Below are positions 43,383 through 52,984 of a stretch of 64,000 nucleotides of DNA, in pieces. The stretch covers positions 1-64,000 of the forward strand of contig NZ_JAUEQY010000005.1 of assembly GCF_030406325.1 (NCBI RefSeq). The letters run 5' to 3'. A program made the translations under genes and the position numbers. A model generated the notes under the pieces. It was given only the letters and a program-made list of their open reading frames with translations. It was not told the DNA's origin and searched no databases. Source of the stretch: Actinomadura sp. DC4. Lineage in GTDB: Bacteria; Actinomycetota; Actinomycetes; Streptosporangiales; Streptosporangiaceae. Positions within the stretch are counted from its first letter, which is position 1; every line of letters starts with the position of its first letter.

Positions 43383-46001
43383 CTACTCGTCGATCGGTCT
43401 GGCGGCGTGCTCCTGGACGTCATTGCCGCCCTTGCCACCCCCACTGCCACCGCCGGGCGGCGTCGACTGGCAGCCGAACGGCGGCTGACACGTCGGCTGC
43501 GTCGGCGGCGTCGAATTCTGACACTGGGACCGATGCGGGTGAAGGGTGCAGTCCGGCGTCCCGTCGTCCTGACCCGGCTTGCAGTGGTCTCTCATCGGGT
43601 TCTGGTCCGGCCGGCACGTCGGCGTCTCCGTCGGCGTCGGGGTCGGGGTCGGGGTCGGCCTCGCTGTGGCGTACCGCTCGGGGTTCCCGACGTTGGCAGC
43701 CGGCGGGAACGTCGTGACGGGTTTGCCCTGCAGCGCGCTGCTCATGTAGTCGTGCCAGATCTGGGCCGGGTTGTTACCACCGTTGACCCTGGCCAGGCCA
43801 CCGACGTTCGTCATGGACACGTACCGGCCCGCGTGTTTGTTCTTTCCCTTGGTGACCGGATCGTCATAACGCCACATTCCGACCGACGTCACGAGCTGGT
43901 TGGGTGTGAACCCGTTGAACCAGGCCGCCTTGTTCGCGTTGGTGGTACCCGTCTTGCCCGCGACCTCCCGGCCGGGCAGCGCGGCACGGATACCGGTACC
44001 CGGGGACCTGACGACGGCCTGCATCGCGTACTGCACGTCATGCGCGACGTCCGAGTCGAAGGCCCGGTGTTTTTCGACGTTCTTCCACCGCGACTGCTGG
44101 TACGGGTGGAAGTTGGCGTCGAGCACCTTGCGGATCGTGTGCGGACGGATGTACTCCCCGTCGTTGGCGATCGTGGCATAGCCGGTCGCCTGGTCCAGCG
44201 GGCTCATCGAGGACTGGCCCAGGAAGAAACCCGACTGGCCGACGTGCGGCTTCATCGCGTCTTCCGGCAGCCCGGCCTTCGTGGCCAGGGACAGCACGTT
44301 GTCCGATCCGGCCTTGAAGCCGAGTGGGACGTAGACCGTGTTGTACGACATCTGGGTGGCCGTGACGAGGTTCACCACCGGCTGGACGGGGTTGCCCTCG
44401 TCGTTGTGCACTTCGAACGCGCCCGGATCACCGGCGTGCACCCGGTCGCCCTTGGTGTCGAAGTAGGCCGGCGCGCTGGCGTCGAACTGACTCTTCAGGC
44501 CGATGTCCTGCGTCAGCGCGGTGGCGAGCACGTACGGCTTGAAGCCCGAACCGACCTGGGCCGTGGCGTAGAAGGCGTCGTCGACGAACCGTTTCAGATA
44601 ATCCTTACCGCCGTACGCCGCCTCGATCTCCCCGTTCTTCGGATTGATCGAGACCAGCCCGACACGGGTGTCCTTCGGCATGCCGGTGGACTGGAGGTTG
44701 TGCTCGACCGCGACCTTCGCCTTCTCCTGAAGGTTCTTGTCCCACGTCGTGTAGATCTTCAGACCCTTGGTCTGGAGGTCCTGGTCAGAGAACTTCATGT
44801 TGTGCATGGCGTTCTTGACCCGCTGGATCAAGTAGCCCTTCTGCCCCGCGAACGTGGCGCCGCCCGAGTTCTTCACCGTCATCGTCGGATGGTCCCGGTA
44901 CTTCGCCAGGTCGGCGTCGGACAGCTTGCCCATCTTGTTCATGCCGTCGAGGACGAAGTTGTAGCGCGCGATGGCGTCGAGGTGCTTCTGACCGGTACTG
45001 CGAGGGTCGTAGTACGAGGTCCCGGAGCCGTCGTCCGGCTCCTTGATCGAGGCCGCGAGCACCGCCGCCTGCTGCACGGTCAGGTCCTTGGCGTGCACCT
45101 TGTAGTAGGCCTCGGCGGCGGCGTCGATGCCGTTCGCCCCACGGCCGAAGAAGATCGTGTTCAGGTAGTTCTGCAGGATCGTGTCTTTGTCCTGCTGCTT
45201 GCCGACCTTCACCGAGATGAAGATCTCCTTGAACTTCCGGGTGAACGTCCGCTGCTGGTTGAGGTAGGCGTTCTTGACGTACTGCTGGGTGATGGTCGAT
45301 CCACCCTGCGTGTCGCCCCCGGAGAGGTTGTTGAACACGGCCCGGGCGATGCCCGTCGGAGAGATGGCCGACTCGCTGTAGAACTTGCGGTCCTCGGCGG
45401 CGAGCGCGGCGTCGCGCATGGCCGGCGAGATCTCGTTCAGCTTGACGATCTGTCGCGATGAGCCGATCTTGCCCATGACGGTCTTGCCGTCGCTGTAGTA
45501 GATCGTCGAACCCTGGACCGTGGCGTCGGCGTTGACCTGGGGGACCTTGACCATCGCGTAGGCGACCCCGACCATGCAGATGGAGGCGAGAGTACCGACG
45601 CCCATCACCGCGAGCACGATCTTCCAGGAGGGGACGAACCGTCTCCATCCGACCTTCTGCGGCGCCTTGCCCCGCGTGCCGCGGCGACCGCCATCACCGC
45701 CACTGCCACTACCACTGGCACGGCGTCGGCCCGGTCCACCGGGTCCGCCAGGCCCACCGGGTCCACCAGGACGGCCGGGGCCGCCCGGACCCCCAGGGCC
45801 TCCGGGCCCGCCTGGGCGGCGCGGCGGACCGGGTGGTCGATTGGGAGGACCGCCGTAACGCTCAAGACCGCCCTGCGGAGAACCGCTGGGCAGCGACGGC
45901 AGGTCAGACCGGCCGACCGGCGTCTGCGGCCGGGTCGGCGGGGTGGGCCTCTCATGTCCCCGTGGCCCGTACTCTGGCCCGTTATCGCTTCCGTAACTCA
46001 C
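43383..46001 (-). CDS. Class A penicillin-binding protein (PonA type)
   Basis: The 872-aa protein has a long cytoplasmic tail containing GPG collagen-like triplets (about 63-91) and a TM helix (about 127-148). The GT51 transglycosylase has EDRKFYSE and GGSTITQQYVKNAY. The transpeptidase has the active Ser in GSGFKPYV (SxxK), SYNT (SxN) and GKTGTTN (KTG). A Pro/Thr-rich C-terminus with paired Cys follows. It polymerises and crosslinks peptidoglycan. The GTG start has GAGG upstream. It is followed by the GT87 gene, as in Rv0050-Rv0051. Confidence 0.95.
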   Translation of the reverse strand: MSYGSDNGPEYGPRGHERPTPPTRPQTPVGRSDLPSLPSGSPQGGLERYGGPPNRPPGPPRRPGGPGGPGGPGGPGRPGGPGGPGGPGGPGRRRASGSGSGGDGGRRGTRGKAPQKVGWRRFVPSWKIVLAVMGVGTLASICMVGVAYAMVKVPQVNADATVQGSTIYYSDGKTVMGKIGSSRQIVKLNEISPAMRDAALAAEDRKFYSESAISPTGIARAVFNNLSGGDTQGGSTITQQYVKNAYLNQQRTFTRKFKEIFISVKVGKQQDKDTILQNYLNTIFFGRGANGIDAAAEAYYKVHAKDLTVQQAAVLAASIKEPDDGSGTSYYDPRSTGQKHLDAIARYNFVLDGMNKMGKLSDADLAKYRDHPTMTVKNSGGATFAGQKGYLIQRVKNAMHNMKFSDQDLQTKGLKIYTTWDKNLQEKAKVAVEHNLQSTGMPKDTRVGLVSINPKNGEIEAAYGGKDYLKRFVDDAFYATAQVGSGFKPYVLATALTQDIGLKSQFDASAPAYFDTKGDRVHAGDPGAFEVHNDEGNPVQPVVNLVTATQMSYNTVYVPLGFKAGSDNVLSLATKAGLPEDAMKPHVGQSGFFLGQSSMSPLDQATGYATIANDGEYIRPHTIRKVLDANFHPYQQSRWKNVEKHRAFDSDVAHDVQYAMQAVVRSPGTGIRAALPGREVAGKTGTTNANKAAWFNGFTPNQLVTSVGMWRYDDPVTKGKNKHAGRYVSMTNVGGLARVNGGNNPAQIWHDYMSSALQGKPVTTFPPAANVGNPERYATARPTPTPTPTPTETPTCRPDQNPMRDHCKPGQDDGTPDCTLHPHRSQCQNSTPPTQPTCQPPFGCQSTPPGGGSGGGKGGNDVQEHAARPIDE

Positions 46002-46102
46002 GCGACCTCGTTCACTGGGGTACGGCGTTCAATCCGTCCGACAGTACTGGGGCGGACGAGTGAGCGAGACCGCCTGTGGAGGTTTCCACAGCTAAGCCAC
46101 AG

Positions 46103-46501
46103 CTACGTGCGTGCGGTTCTGCCCTCGTCGGGGGCAGTCTCCCCATGTCCTAGTACGTACGAGCGTGTCAAGTGGTTCCAGCCGCAACTTTGACACACTT
46201 CGACCACGTACGCCCGGAACTCACCGAATTCCCGGGCCATCTCCTGGAGCTCCCGGGTGGCCTTCACACGGCCGGCGTAGCGGCCGAGCTGGTCACCGTA
46301 GACGTACGTGACGTGCGTGAGGCGTTCTTTCTGGCACACCGGGCAGGCGTTGTCCGTGGGCTCACCGTGGTATTTCGCCGCCCGCAGGAGGTACGGGTGC
46401 GCGTCGCATGCGTCATCTACGGTCAGCCCGCCGGAGAACAGGTCGGCGAGCGTCGCCCGGCGAGCCAGGCCGTAGTCGACGACCATTCGCTGCGACCACA
46501 T
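46103..46501 (-). CDS. DUF5318 family protein
   Basis: The 132-aa protein has a zinc-ribbon-like layout with CPVC and CQSC (in VVEVCQSCGWNHL). It also has the family segments DACDAHPYLLRAAKYHG and RTLTRSYVLG-like ends (here HLTRSYVLG). It matches the mycobacterial Rv0049-type gene next to ponA1. Function unknown; two CxxC pairs suggest a structural zinc. The PBP gene lies downstream on the same strand. Confidence 0.85.
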   Translation of the reverse strand: MWSQRMVVDYGLARRATLADLFSGGLTVDDACDAHPYLLRAAKYHGEPTDNACPVCQKERLTHVTYVYGDQLGRYAGRVKATRELQEMAREFGEFRAYVVEVCQSCGWNHLTRSYVLGHGETAPDEGRTART

Positions 46502-46622
46502 GCCAGCAGACTACGACGCCTCGGGGGCCTCTGGCCTCCCCCTCGTGTGCTGTTCTGACGCGCCACGCCGACGTCACAAGGGTTCGCGCTTGCGGTCGCG
46601 AACCGCTCGACGTATCTTTCAG

Positions 46623-46656
46623 ATGTATCGAGTCGATACATTCGAGCGATACATCG
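46623..46656. promoter_or_regulatory. PadR operator upstream of padR-ino1
   Basis: ATGTATCGAGTCGATACAT (46623-46641) is a 19-bp perfect palindrome. A half-site GCGATACATCGAG follows at 46644-46656. The palindrome matches the ATGT/ACAT PadR-type recognition form. It lies 42 bp before the PadR ATG. Confidence 0.78.
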
Positions 46657-46682
46657 AGACGAGTGGTGGAGCGGAGGGTGTC

Positions 46683-47252
46683 ATGAGAAGCAAGGGTGGC
46701 GTGCTCGAACTCGCCGTGCTCGGGCTGCTCAATGAGTCCCCGATGCACGGGTATGAGCTGCGCAAGCGGCTCAACACGCTGCTCGGCATGTTCCGCGCGT
46801 TCTCCTACGGGTCCTTGTACCCGTGTCTGAAGCAACTGCTCGGGCAGGGGCTGATCACGGAGGACGAGGAAGAGCCCACCGCCGTACGGCCGGCCGCCAC
46901 TCGTCGATCGAAGATCGTTTACAAGCTCACCGCCGAAGGGAAGGAGCACCTGCAGGAGCTCCTCTCCGAGGCCGGCCCCGCCTCCTGGGAGGACGAGGGC
47001 TTCGGAGTGCATTTCGCCTTCTTCGCTCACACCCGCGCCGACGTACGGCTGCGGATCCTCGAAGGCCGGCGCAGCCGCCTCGAGGAACGGCTGGATGGCG
47101 TACGTACCGCGCTGGCCCGCACTCGGGAGCGAGTAGACAACTACACGCTCGAGCTGCAGCAGCACGGGCTGGAGTCGGTCGAGCGCGAGGTCCGGTGGCT
47201 CAACGAGCTGATCGGGCGCGAGCGCGCACAGCAAGACGAAGAGAACCGCTGA
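46683..47252 (+). CDS. PadR-family regulator of ino1
   Basis: The 189-aa protein has an N-terminal winged helix ([37 protein letters not shown]). A C-terminal coiled helix follows. The order PadR then inositol-phosphate synthase matches Rv0047c-Rv0046c of M. tuberculosis. A PadR-type palindrome lies upstream. Translation starts at ATG 46683 with GGAGGG upstream. It probably represses itself and ino1. Confidence 0.92.
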   Translation: MRSKGGVLELAVLGLLNESPMHGYELRKRLNTLLGMFRAFSYGSLYPCLKQLLGQGLITEDEEEPTAVRPAATRRSKIVYKLTAEGKEHLQELLSEAGPASWEDEGFGVHFAFFAHTRADVRLRILEGRRSRLEERLDGVRTALARTRERVDNYTLELQQHGLESVEREVRWLNELIGRERAQQDEENR

Positions 47253-47298
47253 GAGACGCGAGCGCGTCCCGGCATCAAGAGAAAAAGGAGCACCCCGC

Positions 47299-48378
47299 AT
47301 GGGTTCAGTGCGCGTCGCCATTGTCGGAGTCGGCAACTGCGCGAGCTCGCTCGTCCAGGGAGTCGAGTACTACAAGGATGCCTCGACCGACCTGCGCGTC
47401 CCCGGTCTGATGCACGTTCAGTTCGGCGACTACCACGTCGGTGACGTGGAGTTCGTCGCGGCGTTCGACGTGGACGCCAAGAAGGTCGGCCGCGACCTGT
47501 CCGAGGCGATCGTGGCCAGCGAGAACAACACGATCAAGATCTGCGACGTGCCGCCGTCCGGCGTCACCGTCCAGCGCGGCCACACCTTCGACGGTCTCGG
47601 CGAGTACTACCGCGAGATCATCCAGGAGTCGGACGAGTCGCCCGTCGACGTCGTCCAGATCCTCAAGGACACCCAGGCCGACGTTCTCGTGTCGTACCTG
47701 CCGGTGGGCTCCGAGGCGGCCGACCGCTTCTACGCCCAGTGCTGCCTGGACGCCAAGGTCGCGTTCGTCAACGCCCTGCCGGTCTTCATCGCCAGCGACC
47801 CGACGTGGGCCCAGAAGTTCACCGACGCCGGCGTGCCGATCGTCGGGGACGACATCAAGTCCCAGGTCGGCGCGACCATCACACACCGCGTGATGGCCAA
47901 GCTGTTCGAGGACCGCGGCGTCGAGCTGCTGCGCACGTACCAGCTCAACTTCGGCGGCAACATGGACTTCATGAACATGCTGGAGCGCAAGCGCCTCCAG
48001 TCCAAGAAGATCTCCAAGACCCAGTCGGTCACCTCGCAGATCCCGCACGAGATGGCAAAGGCCGACGTGCACATCGGCCCGTCCGACCACGTGCCGTGGC
48101 TCGACGACCGCAAGTGGGCCTACGTCCGCCTCGAGGGCCGTTCCTTCGGCGACACCCCGCTGAACCTGGAGTACAAGCTCGAGGTCTGGGACTCCCCGAA
48201 CTCCGCCGGCGTCATCATCGACGCCGTGCGCGCCGCGAAGATCGCCAAGGACCGCGGCATCGGCGGCCCGATCCTGTCGGCCAGCTCGTACTTCATGAAG
48301 TCGCCGCCGGTCCAGTACAACGACGACGAGGCCCGCCAGGCTGTTGAGGGCTTCATCGCCGGGGACATCGAGCGGTAG
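47299..48378 (+). CDS. ino1: Inositol-3-phosphate synthase
   Basis: The 359-aa enzyme starts [21 protein letters not shown] (NAD-binding) and retains [12 protein letters not shown] and [19 protein letters not shown] of the actinobacterial/archaeal-like class. It converts glucose-6-phosphate to inositol-3-phosphate for phosphatidylinositol, mycothiol and related lipids. AAAAAGGAGC precedes the ATG. It lies 46 bp after the PadR gene and ends before a strong terminator. Confidence 0.96.
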   Translation: MGSVRVAIVGVGNCASSLVQGVEYYKDASTDLRVPGLMHVQFGDYHVGDVEFVAAFDVDAKKVGRDLSEAIVASENNTIKICDVPPSGVTVQRGHTFDGLGEYYREIIQESDESPVDVVQILKDTQADVLVSYLPVGSEAADRFYAQCCLDAKVAFVNALPVFIASDPTWAQKFTDAGVPIVGDDIKSQVGATITHRVMAKLFEDRGVELLRTYQLNFGGNMDFMNMLERKRLQSKKISKTQSVTSQIPHEMAKADVHIGPSDHVPWLDDRKWAYVRLEGRSFGDTPLNLEYKLEVWDSPNSAGVIIDAVRAAKIAKDRGIGGPILSASSYFMKSPPVQYNDDEARQAVEGFIAGDIER

Positions 48379-48440
48379 CGAGGAGCCACCGCGACCAAGC
48401 AAGCCGAGCGGTAAGCAGCTTGACCGTTACGTCCTGAATG

Positions 48441-48479
48441 ACCAGGAGGCCCGTGCGCATCGCGTACGGGCCTCCTGGT
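48441..48479 (+). terminator. Terminator of padR-ino1
   Basis: ACCAGGAGGCCCGT (48441-48454) and ACGGGCCTCCTGGT (48466-48479) form a 14-bp perfect stem. It lies 63 bp after the ino1 stop. Confidence 0.85.
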
Positions 48480-48847
48480 GTCTGCGACCTGGGACGACCC
48501 GCTTACAATCCCCTTTGACGAGAAGCCGGTCACCTGGGACGACTCCCAGAGCGGCCTCCGTCACCACCGGGAATGCGAGAGGGACACGTGCTCAACCAGA
48601 ACGGATCGGCCCGGCAGAGGACACCCCCCACGGCGACACGTAGCGCAATGCCCCTTTGACGGTATGTCGTCACGTTGTCACGGGCTTGTCTCGCGATCTG
48701 AACGGTTGAGTAACCAGTCCCACTCTTTACCAATCTGAGCTGGACTCTGACCCCGGCTCAGGGTGTTCTCGCACCTTGAGGCGTGCCTGCCCCGGCATGC
48801 TTTGACCCCATAGCGTAAGACGGCCGCAAGGCCGGAGGAGGGCGTAC
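48480..48847 (+). promoter_or_regulatory. Leader region of the oligopeptide transporter
   Basis: This is 368 bp with no gene. CCTGGGACGAC occurs twice (48488 and 48533 regions) and CCCTTTGACG twice (near 48511 and 48652). CCGCAAGGCCGGAGGAGGG provides the ribosome site just before the ATG at 48848. A promoter is expected here, but I cannot fix a single -35/-10 pair. Confidence 0.4.
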
Positions 48848-50653
48848 ATGACTGGTAGAACGACGGGGCTGAGGGCAGCGGCCGCCATCGGCGTGCTCGC
48901 TGTCGGCCTTGCCGCCTGTGGCGGCGGGAGCGGCAGTAGCAGCAGCTCAGACGACGGCAAGCCCAAGAAGGGCGGCACGCTCAAGCTCGTCGGCGCCGGC
49001 GGCCAGGACAACCTGGACCCGACCAGCGCCTACAGCACCGTGTCGAGCGCCTTCCAGCGGACCTACTCTCGCCAGCTGTTCGCCTACCCCGCTTCCAAGG
49101 ACGCGAAGGTCGCCAGCACGCCGGTGCCCGACGCGGCGGCCGAGATGCCGACGGCGGACAACGGTGGCATCAGCAAGGACGGTCTGACCTACAAGATCAA
49201 GATCCGTCCGGGCATCATGTGGGACTCGCAGCCGCCTCGGCCGATGGTGGCCGGCGACTTCGTGCGGGCCTTCAAGCACATGTGCAACCCGGCCTCCCCG
49301 GTCGGCGCGCCGAACTACTACCTGCCCAACATCAAGGGCATGCAGTCCTACTGTGACCCGTTCCTGAAGGACAAGAAGCTCCAGCAGGACCCCAAGGGCA
49401 TCGAGACCTACGAGAACGGTCACGACATCTCCGGGGTCAAGGCCCTGGACGACGCCACCATCCAGTTCACGCTGACGAAGCCCGCCTCGGACTTCATCAG
49501 CCTGCTCGGCATGACGTTCGCGTCGGCCGTGCCGGTGGAGTACTACAAGTACGTGCCGGGCAGCCCGGACCAGTTCCGTCACCTCGTGTCGGCCGGTCCG
49601 TACAAGGTGACGCAGTTCAACCCCGGCAAGTCGATCACCTTCGAGAAGAACCCGAACTGGAAGCAGGACACCGACCCCCTGCGCCACCAGTACGTGGACA
49701 GCATCGTGTTCACCGAGGGCCAGGAGTCGCCCGAGGGCGTCCAGCAGCAGCTCGAGGGCGGCAGCGCCGACATCTCCGCAGACGTGGCGATGCCGGCTTC
49801 CGCGCTCGGCCGGCTGGCGGCCAAGAACGACCCGAACCTCACGGTCAACGGCCCGCCGATCTCCAACCCGTACCTGGTCTTCAACTTCCGGAGCCCGAAC
49901 GCCAACAAGGCGATGTCGAAGCTCAAGGTGCGTCAGGCGATCGAGTACGCGATCAACAAGGTCGCGCTGGCCCGCGTCTACGGTGGCCCGAAGTACAACA
50001 CGCCGCTGAACACCATCATCCCGCCGGACAGCATCGGCTACGAGGACTACAACCTCTACCCGACGAACGGCAGCCAGGGTGACCCGGCCAAGTGCAAGTC
50101 GCTTCTCTCCGAGGCCGGCTACCCGAACGGCTTCAAGATCAAGGCTGCCTACCGTCAGGCCGGCAACCACCCGGCGATCTTCCAGAGCTACGCGCAGGAC
50201 CTCAAGGCGTGTGGCATCACCGTCGAGGGTGTGCCGGTTCCCCAGGCCGACTTCTACACGCAGTTCCTGCAGAAGACGGACAACACCACGGCCGGCAAGT
50301 GGGACGTCGCCGCGCCGGGCTGGGTGCCGGACTGGTTCGGCAACAACGGCCGCGCCGTCATCTCCCCGCTGTTCGACGGCCGCAACTGGGCCGATGGCAC
50401 CTCCAACTACGGTGACTACGACAGCCCGGTGACCAACGGTCTGATCGACAAGGCCCTCACGGCCAAGACGGCGGAGGACACCCAGAAGTTCTGGCACGCC
50501 GCCGACGTGCAGATCATGAAGGACGCGGCGATCGTGCCCTTCATGGCGCAGAAGACCCCGTGGTACCACTCCTCGCGGGTCAAGGGTGCGGTCTGGCTGC
50601 CGATCGCTCAGCAGTTCGACTTCACCAACCTGTGGCTCAGCTCCGGTAGCTGA
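48848..50653 (+). CDS. Oligopeptide ABC substrate-binding lipoprotein
   Basis: The 601-aa lipoprotein has lipobox VGLAAC and a Gly/Ser linker. An SBP_bac_5 domain follows, with VASTPVPDAAAEMPTADNGG, YKIKIRPGIMWDSQPPRP, KLKVRQAIEYAINKVAL and WYHSSRVKGAVWLP. It binds peptides outside the cell and passes them to the permeases encoded downstream. It is followed by the ATPase pair (175-bp gap) and two permeases. Confidence 0.93.
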   Translation: MTGRTTGLRAAAAIGVLAVGLAACGGGSGSSSSSDDGKPKKGGTLKLVGAGGQDNLDPTSAYSTVSSAFQRTYSRQLFAYPASKDAKVASTPVPDAAAEMPTADNGGISKDGLTYKIKIRPGIMWDSQPPRPMVAGDFVRAFKHMCNPASPVGAPNYYLPNIKGMQSYCDPFLKDKKLQQDPKGIETYENGHDISGVKALDDATIQFTLTKPASDFISLLGMTFASAVPVEYYKYVPGSPDQFRHLVSAGPYKVTQFNPGKSITFEKNPNWKQDTDPLRHQYVDSIVFTEGQESPEGVQQQLEGGSADISADVAMPASALGRLAAKNDPNLTVNGPPISNPYLVFNFRSPNANKAMSKLKVRQAIEYAINKVALARVYGGPKYNTPLNTIIPPDSIGYEDYNLYPTNGSQGDPAKCKSLLSEAGYPNGFKIKAAYRQAGNHPAIFQSYAQDLKACGITVEGVPVPQADFYTQFLQKTDNTTAGKWDVAAPGWVPDWFGNNGRAVISPLFDGRNWADGTSNYGDYDSPVTNGLIDKALTAKTAEDTQKFWHAADVQIMKDAAIVPFMAQKTPWYHSSRVKGAVWLPIAQQFDFTNLWLSSGS

Positions 50654-50828
50654 CGTACAACAGCAGGTGGCGGCCGGGCGCGTCGGTGGCGGCGAGCCCG
50701 GCCGCACTGCTGCAGGCTCCAGTAATGGAGCTGTACCGTCCATTGGCGGCGATGTCGCAGGCAGAGCCGTTATCAGGTAGACATGCTGTGGCTCTGGCAC
50801 GAGGCAGCAAGCTTTCGAAGGGGAGGAC

Positions 50829-51908
50829 ATGAGCCTTCTCGAGGTCCGAGACCTAAAGGTCTCATTCGACACGTCTGACGGATTGGTACAAGCCGTCCGG
50901 GGCGTGTCGTTCGCCGTCGAGCGAGGAAAGACACTGGGCATCGTCGGCGAGTCCGGCTCCGGGAAAAGCGTCTCCACCCAGACGCTCCTCGGTCTTACGG
51001 CGGGCGCTCTGATCGATGGGGAGGCCCTGTTCGAGGGGCAGGATCTGCTGGCCATGTCCGACGCGCAACTTCGTCGGGTCCGTGGCAAGGAGATCGCAAT
51101 GATCTTCCAGGATCCCCTGTCGAGCCTTCACCCCCTGTACAAGGTGGGGAAGCAGATCGCCGAGATGATCCGGCAGCACGAGCCGGACGTCAACAAGGCT
51201 CAGGCACGTAAGCGGGCGGTCGAGCTTCTCGGCATGGTCGGGATCCCCGAGCCCGACCAGCGGGTCGACGACTACCCCCACCAGTTCTCCGGCGGTATGC
51301 GCCAGCGCGCGATGATCGCGATGGCGCTCTCGCTGAACCCCAAGCTCATCGTCGCGGACGAACCGACCACCGCGCTCGACGCGACCGTCCAGGCCCAGAT
51401 CCTCGACCTCATGCTGCGGCTGCAGCGCGAGTTCGACACGGCTCTCATCATGATCACGCACGATCTCGGTGTGATCGCCGACCTCGCCGACGACGTGTTG
51501 GTGATGTACGGCGGCAAGCCGGTCGAGCACGCCGAGCGGCGCTCGCTCTACTACCGCCCCCACCACCCGTACACCAAGGGCCTGCTGGAGTCGATCCCCG
51601 GCTCGACGGGTGCGAAGGAGCGGCTCAAGCCCATCCCCGGGCAGCCGCCCTCCCTGATCAACCTCCCGTCGGGCTGTGCCTTCCACCCGCGCTGCGAGTA
51701 CGTCATGGACCGCTGTGTTCCGGAAGAACCACAGCTCACCCCCGTCAACGACAATGACGGCTTCCCGGATCTCGGTCACACGTCCGCCTGCTGGCTGCCG
51801 CACGAGGCCGCCGGGCTGAGCGCGGACGCGGAGCGCATCCGTCAGGAGGCGGTCGCCGCCGGCCGTTCGGGGGACACCACCATCGTGGACGCCGGGGAGG
51901 CGCAGTGA
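50829..51908 (+). CDS. Oligopeptide ABC ATPase (DppD/OppD type)
   Basis: The 359-aa protein has Walker A GESGSGKSVS, the Q-loop FQDPLSSLHP, the signature QFSGGMRQRAMIAMAL, Walker B ADEPTTALD and a C-terminal oligo_HPY domain with CAFHPRCEYVMDRCVPEEP. It powers peptide import. ATG 50829 follows GGGGAGG. It overlaps the second ATPase by 4 bp. Confidence 0.95.
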   Translation: MSLLEVRDLKVSFDTSDGLVQAVRGVSFAVERGKTLGIVGESGSGKSVSTQTLLGLTAGALIDGEALFEGQDLLAMSDAQLRRVRGKEIAMIFQDPLSSLHPLYKVGKQIAEMIRQHEPDVNKAQARKRAVELLGMVGIPEPDQRVDDYPHQFSGGMRQRAMIAMALSLNPKLIVADEPTTALDATVQAQILDLMLRLQREFDTALIMITHDLGVIADLADDVLVMYGGKPVEHAERRSLYYRPHHPYTKGLLESIPGSTGAKERLKPIPGQPPSLINLPSGCAFHPRCEYVMDRCVPEEPQLTPVNDNDGFPDLGHTSACWLPHEAAGLSADAERIRQEAVAAGRSGDTTIVDAGEAQ

Positions 51909-52975
51909 GCCAGGACTCTGACGTCCTCGTCGAGATCGACGACGTCTACAAGCATTTCCCGATCAAGCAGGGCATCATCTTCAAGCGCGAGGTCGCCCGC
52001 GTCCACGCGGTCGACGGTGTGAGCCTGAAGGTCCGCCGCGGCGAGACGATCGGGATCGTGGGCGAGAGCGGCTGTGGAAAGTCGACTCTCGCCCGTTGCA
52101 TCACGGGCCTGCACCCCATCTCCAAGGGGCGCATCGTCTTCGACGGCCAGGACATCTCCCGGCTGCGCGGACGGCAGCTCAAGCCGTTCCGTCGCGACGT
52201 CCAGATGATCTTCCAGGACCCGTACGGCTCCCTCAACCCGCGCCGCCGCGTCGGTGCGATCATCGGCGACCCGTTCGACATCCACGGCACCGCCTCGGGC
52301 GCGGAGCGCAAGAAGCGCGTCCAGGAGCTGATGGAGCTCGTCGGCCTGAACCCCGAGCACTTCAACCGTTTCCCGGCGGAGTTCTCCGGCGGGCAGCGGC
52401 AGCGCATCGGCATCGCCCGCGCGCTGGCCCTGAAGCCCAAGCTGATCGTCTGTGACGAGCCGGTCTCCGCGCTCGACGTGTCGATTCAGGCGCAGGTCAT
52501 CAACCTGCTCAAGGACCTTCAGGACGAGCTCGGGCTCACCTACGTCTTCATCGCGCACGACCTGTCGGTCGTACGTTACGTGAGCGACCGGGTCGCGGTG
52601 ATGTACCTCGGCAAGCTCGCGGAGAACGCCGACGGCGAGGAGCTGTACGAGAACCCCCGCCACCCCTACACCGGCGCTCTCCTGTCCGCCGCCTCGATCG
52701 CCGACCCGGACGCCGCCGAGCGCCGGGAGCGGATCGTGCTCAGCGGCGACGTGCCCTCGCCGATCAGGCCGCCGTCCGGCTGCCGGTTCCACCCGCGCTG
52801 CCCGAAGGCCCAGGAGGACTGCGTCGACCTCGTGCCCGAGCTCGTCGTGCGGGGCGGCGACGGCGCGGGTCACCTGACCGCCTGCCACCACCCCGTAGAG
52901 CCCGCGGAGAACCTCGCCGAGGAGCACGCCGCGATCGATCAGCTGTCCACCGAGCCCACGCTCCCGAGTGCATAG
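51905..52975 (+). CDS. Oligopeptide ABC ATPase (DppF/OppF type)
   Basis: The 356-aa protein has Walker A GESGCGKSTLAR, the Q-loop FQDPYGSLNPRRRV, the signature EFSGGQRQRIGIARALA, Walker B CDEPVSALD and an oligo_HPY end CRFHPRCPKAQEDC. GTG start overlaps the upstream stop (GTGA). Pair partner of the preceding subunit. Confidence 0.95.
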   Translation: MSQDSDVLVEIDDVYKHFPIKQGIIFKREVARVHAVDGVSLKVRRGETIGIVGESGCGKSTLARCITGLHPISKGRIVFDGQDISRLRGRQLKPFRRDVQMIFQDPYGSLNPRRRVGAIIGDPFDIHGTASGAERKKRVQELMELVGLNPEHFNRFPAEFSGGQRQRIGIARALALKPKLIVCDEPVSALDVSIQAQVINLLKDLQDELGLTYVFIAHDLSVVRYVSDRVAVMYLGKLAENADGEELYENPRHPYTGALLSAASIADPDAAERRERIVLSGDVPSPIRPPSGCRFHPRCPKAQEDCVDLVPELVVRGGDGAGHLTACHHPVEPAENLAEEHAAIDQLSTEPTLPSA

Positions 52976-52984
52976 GTATCGATC

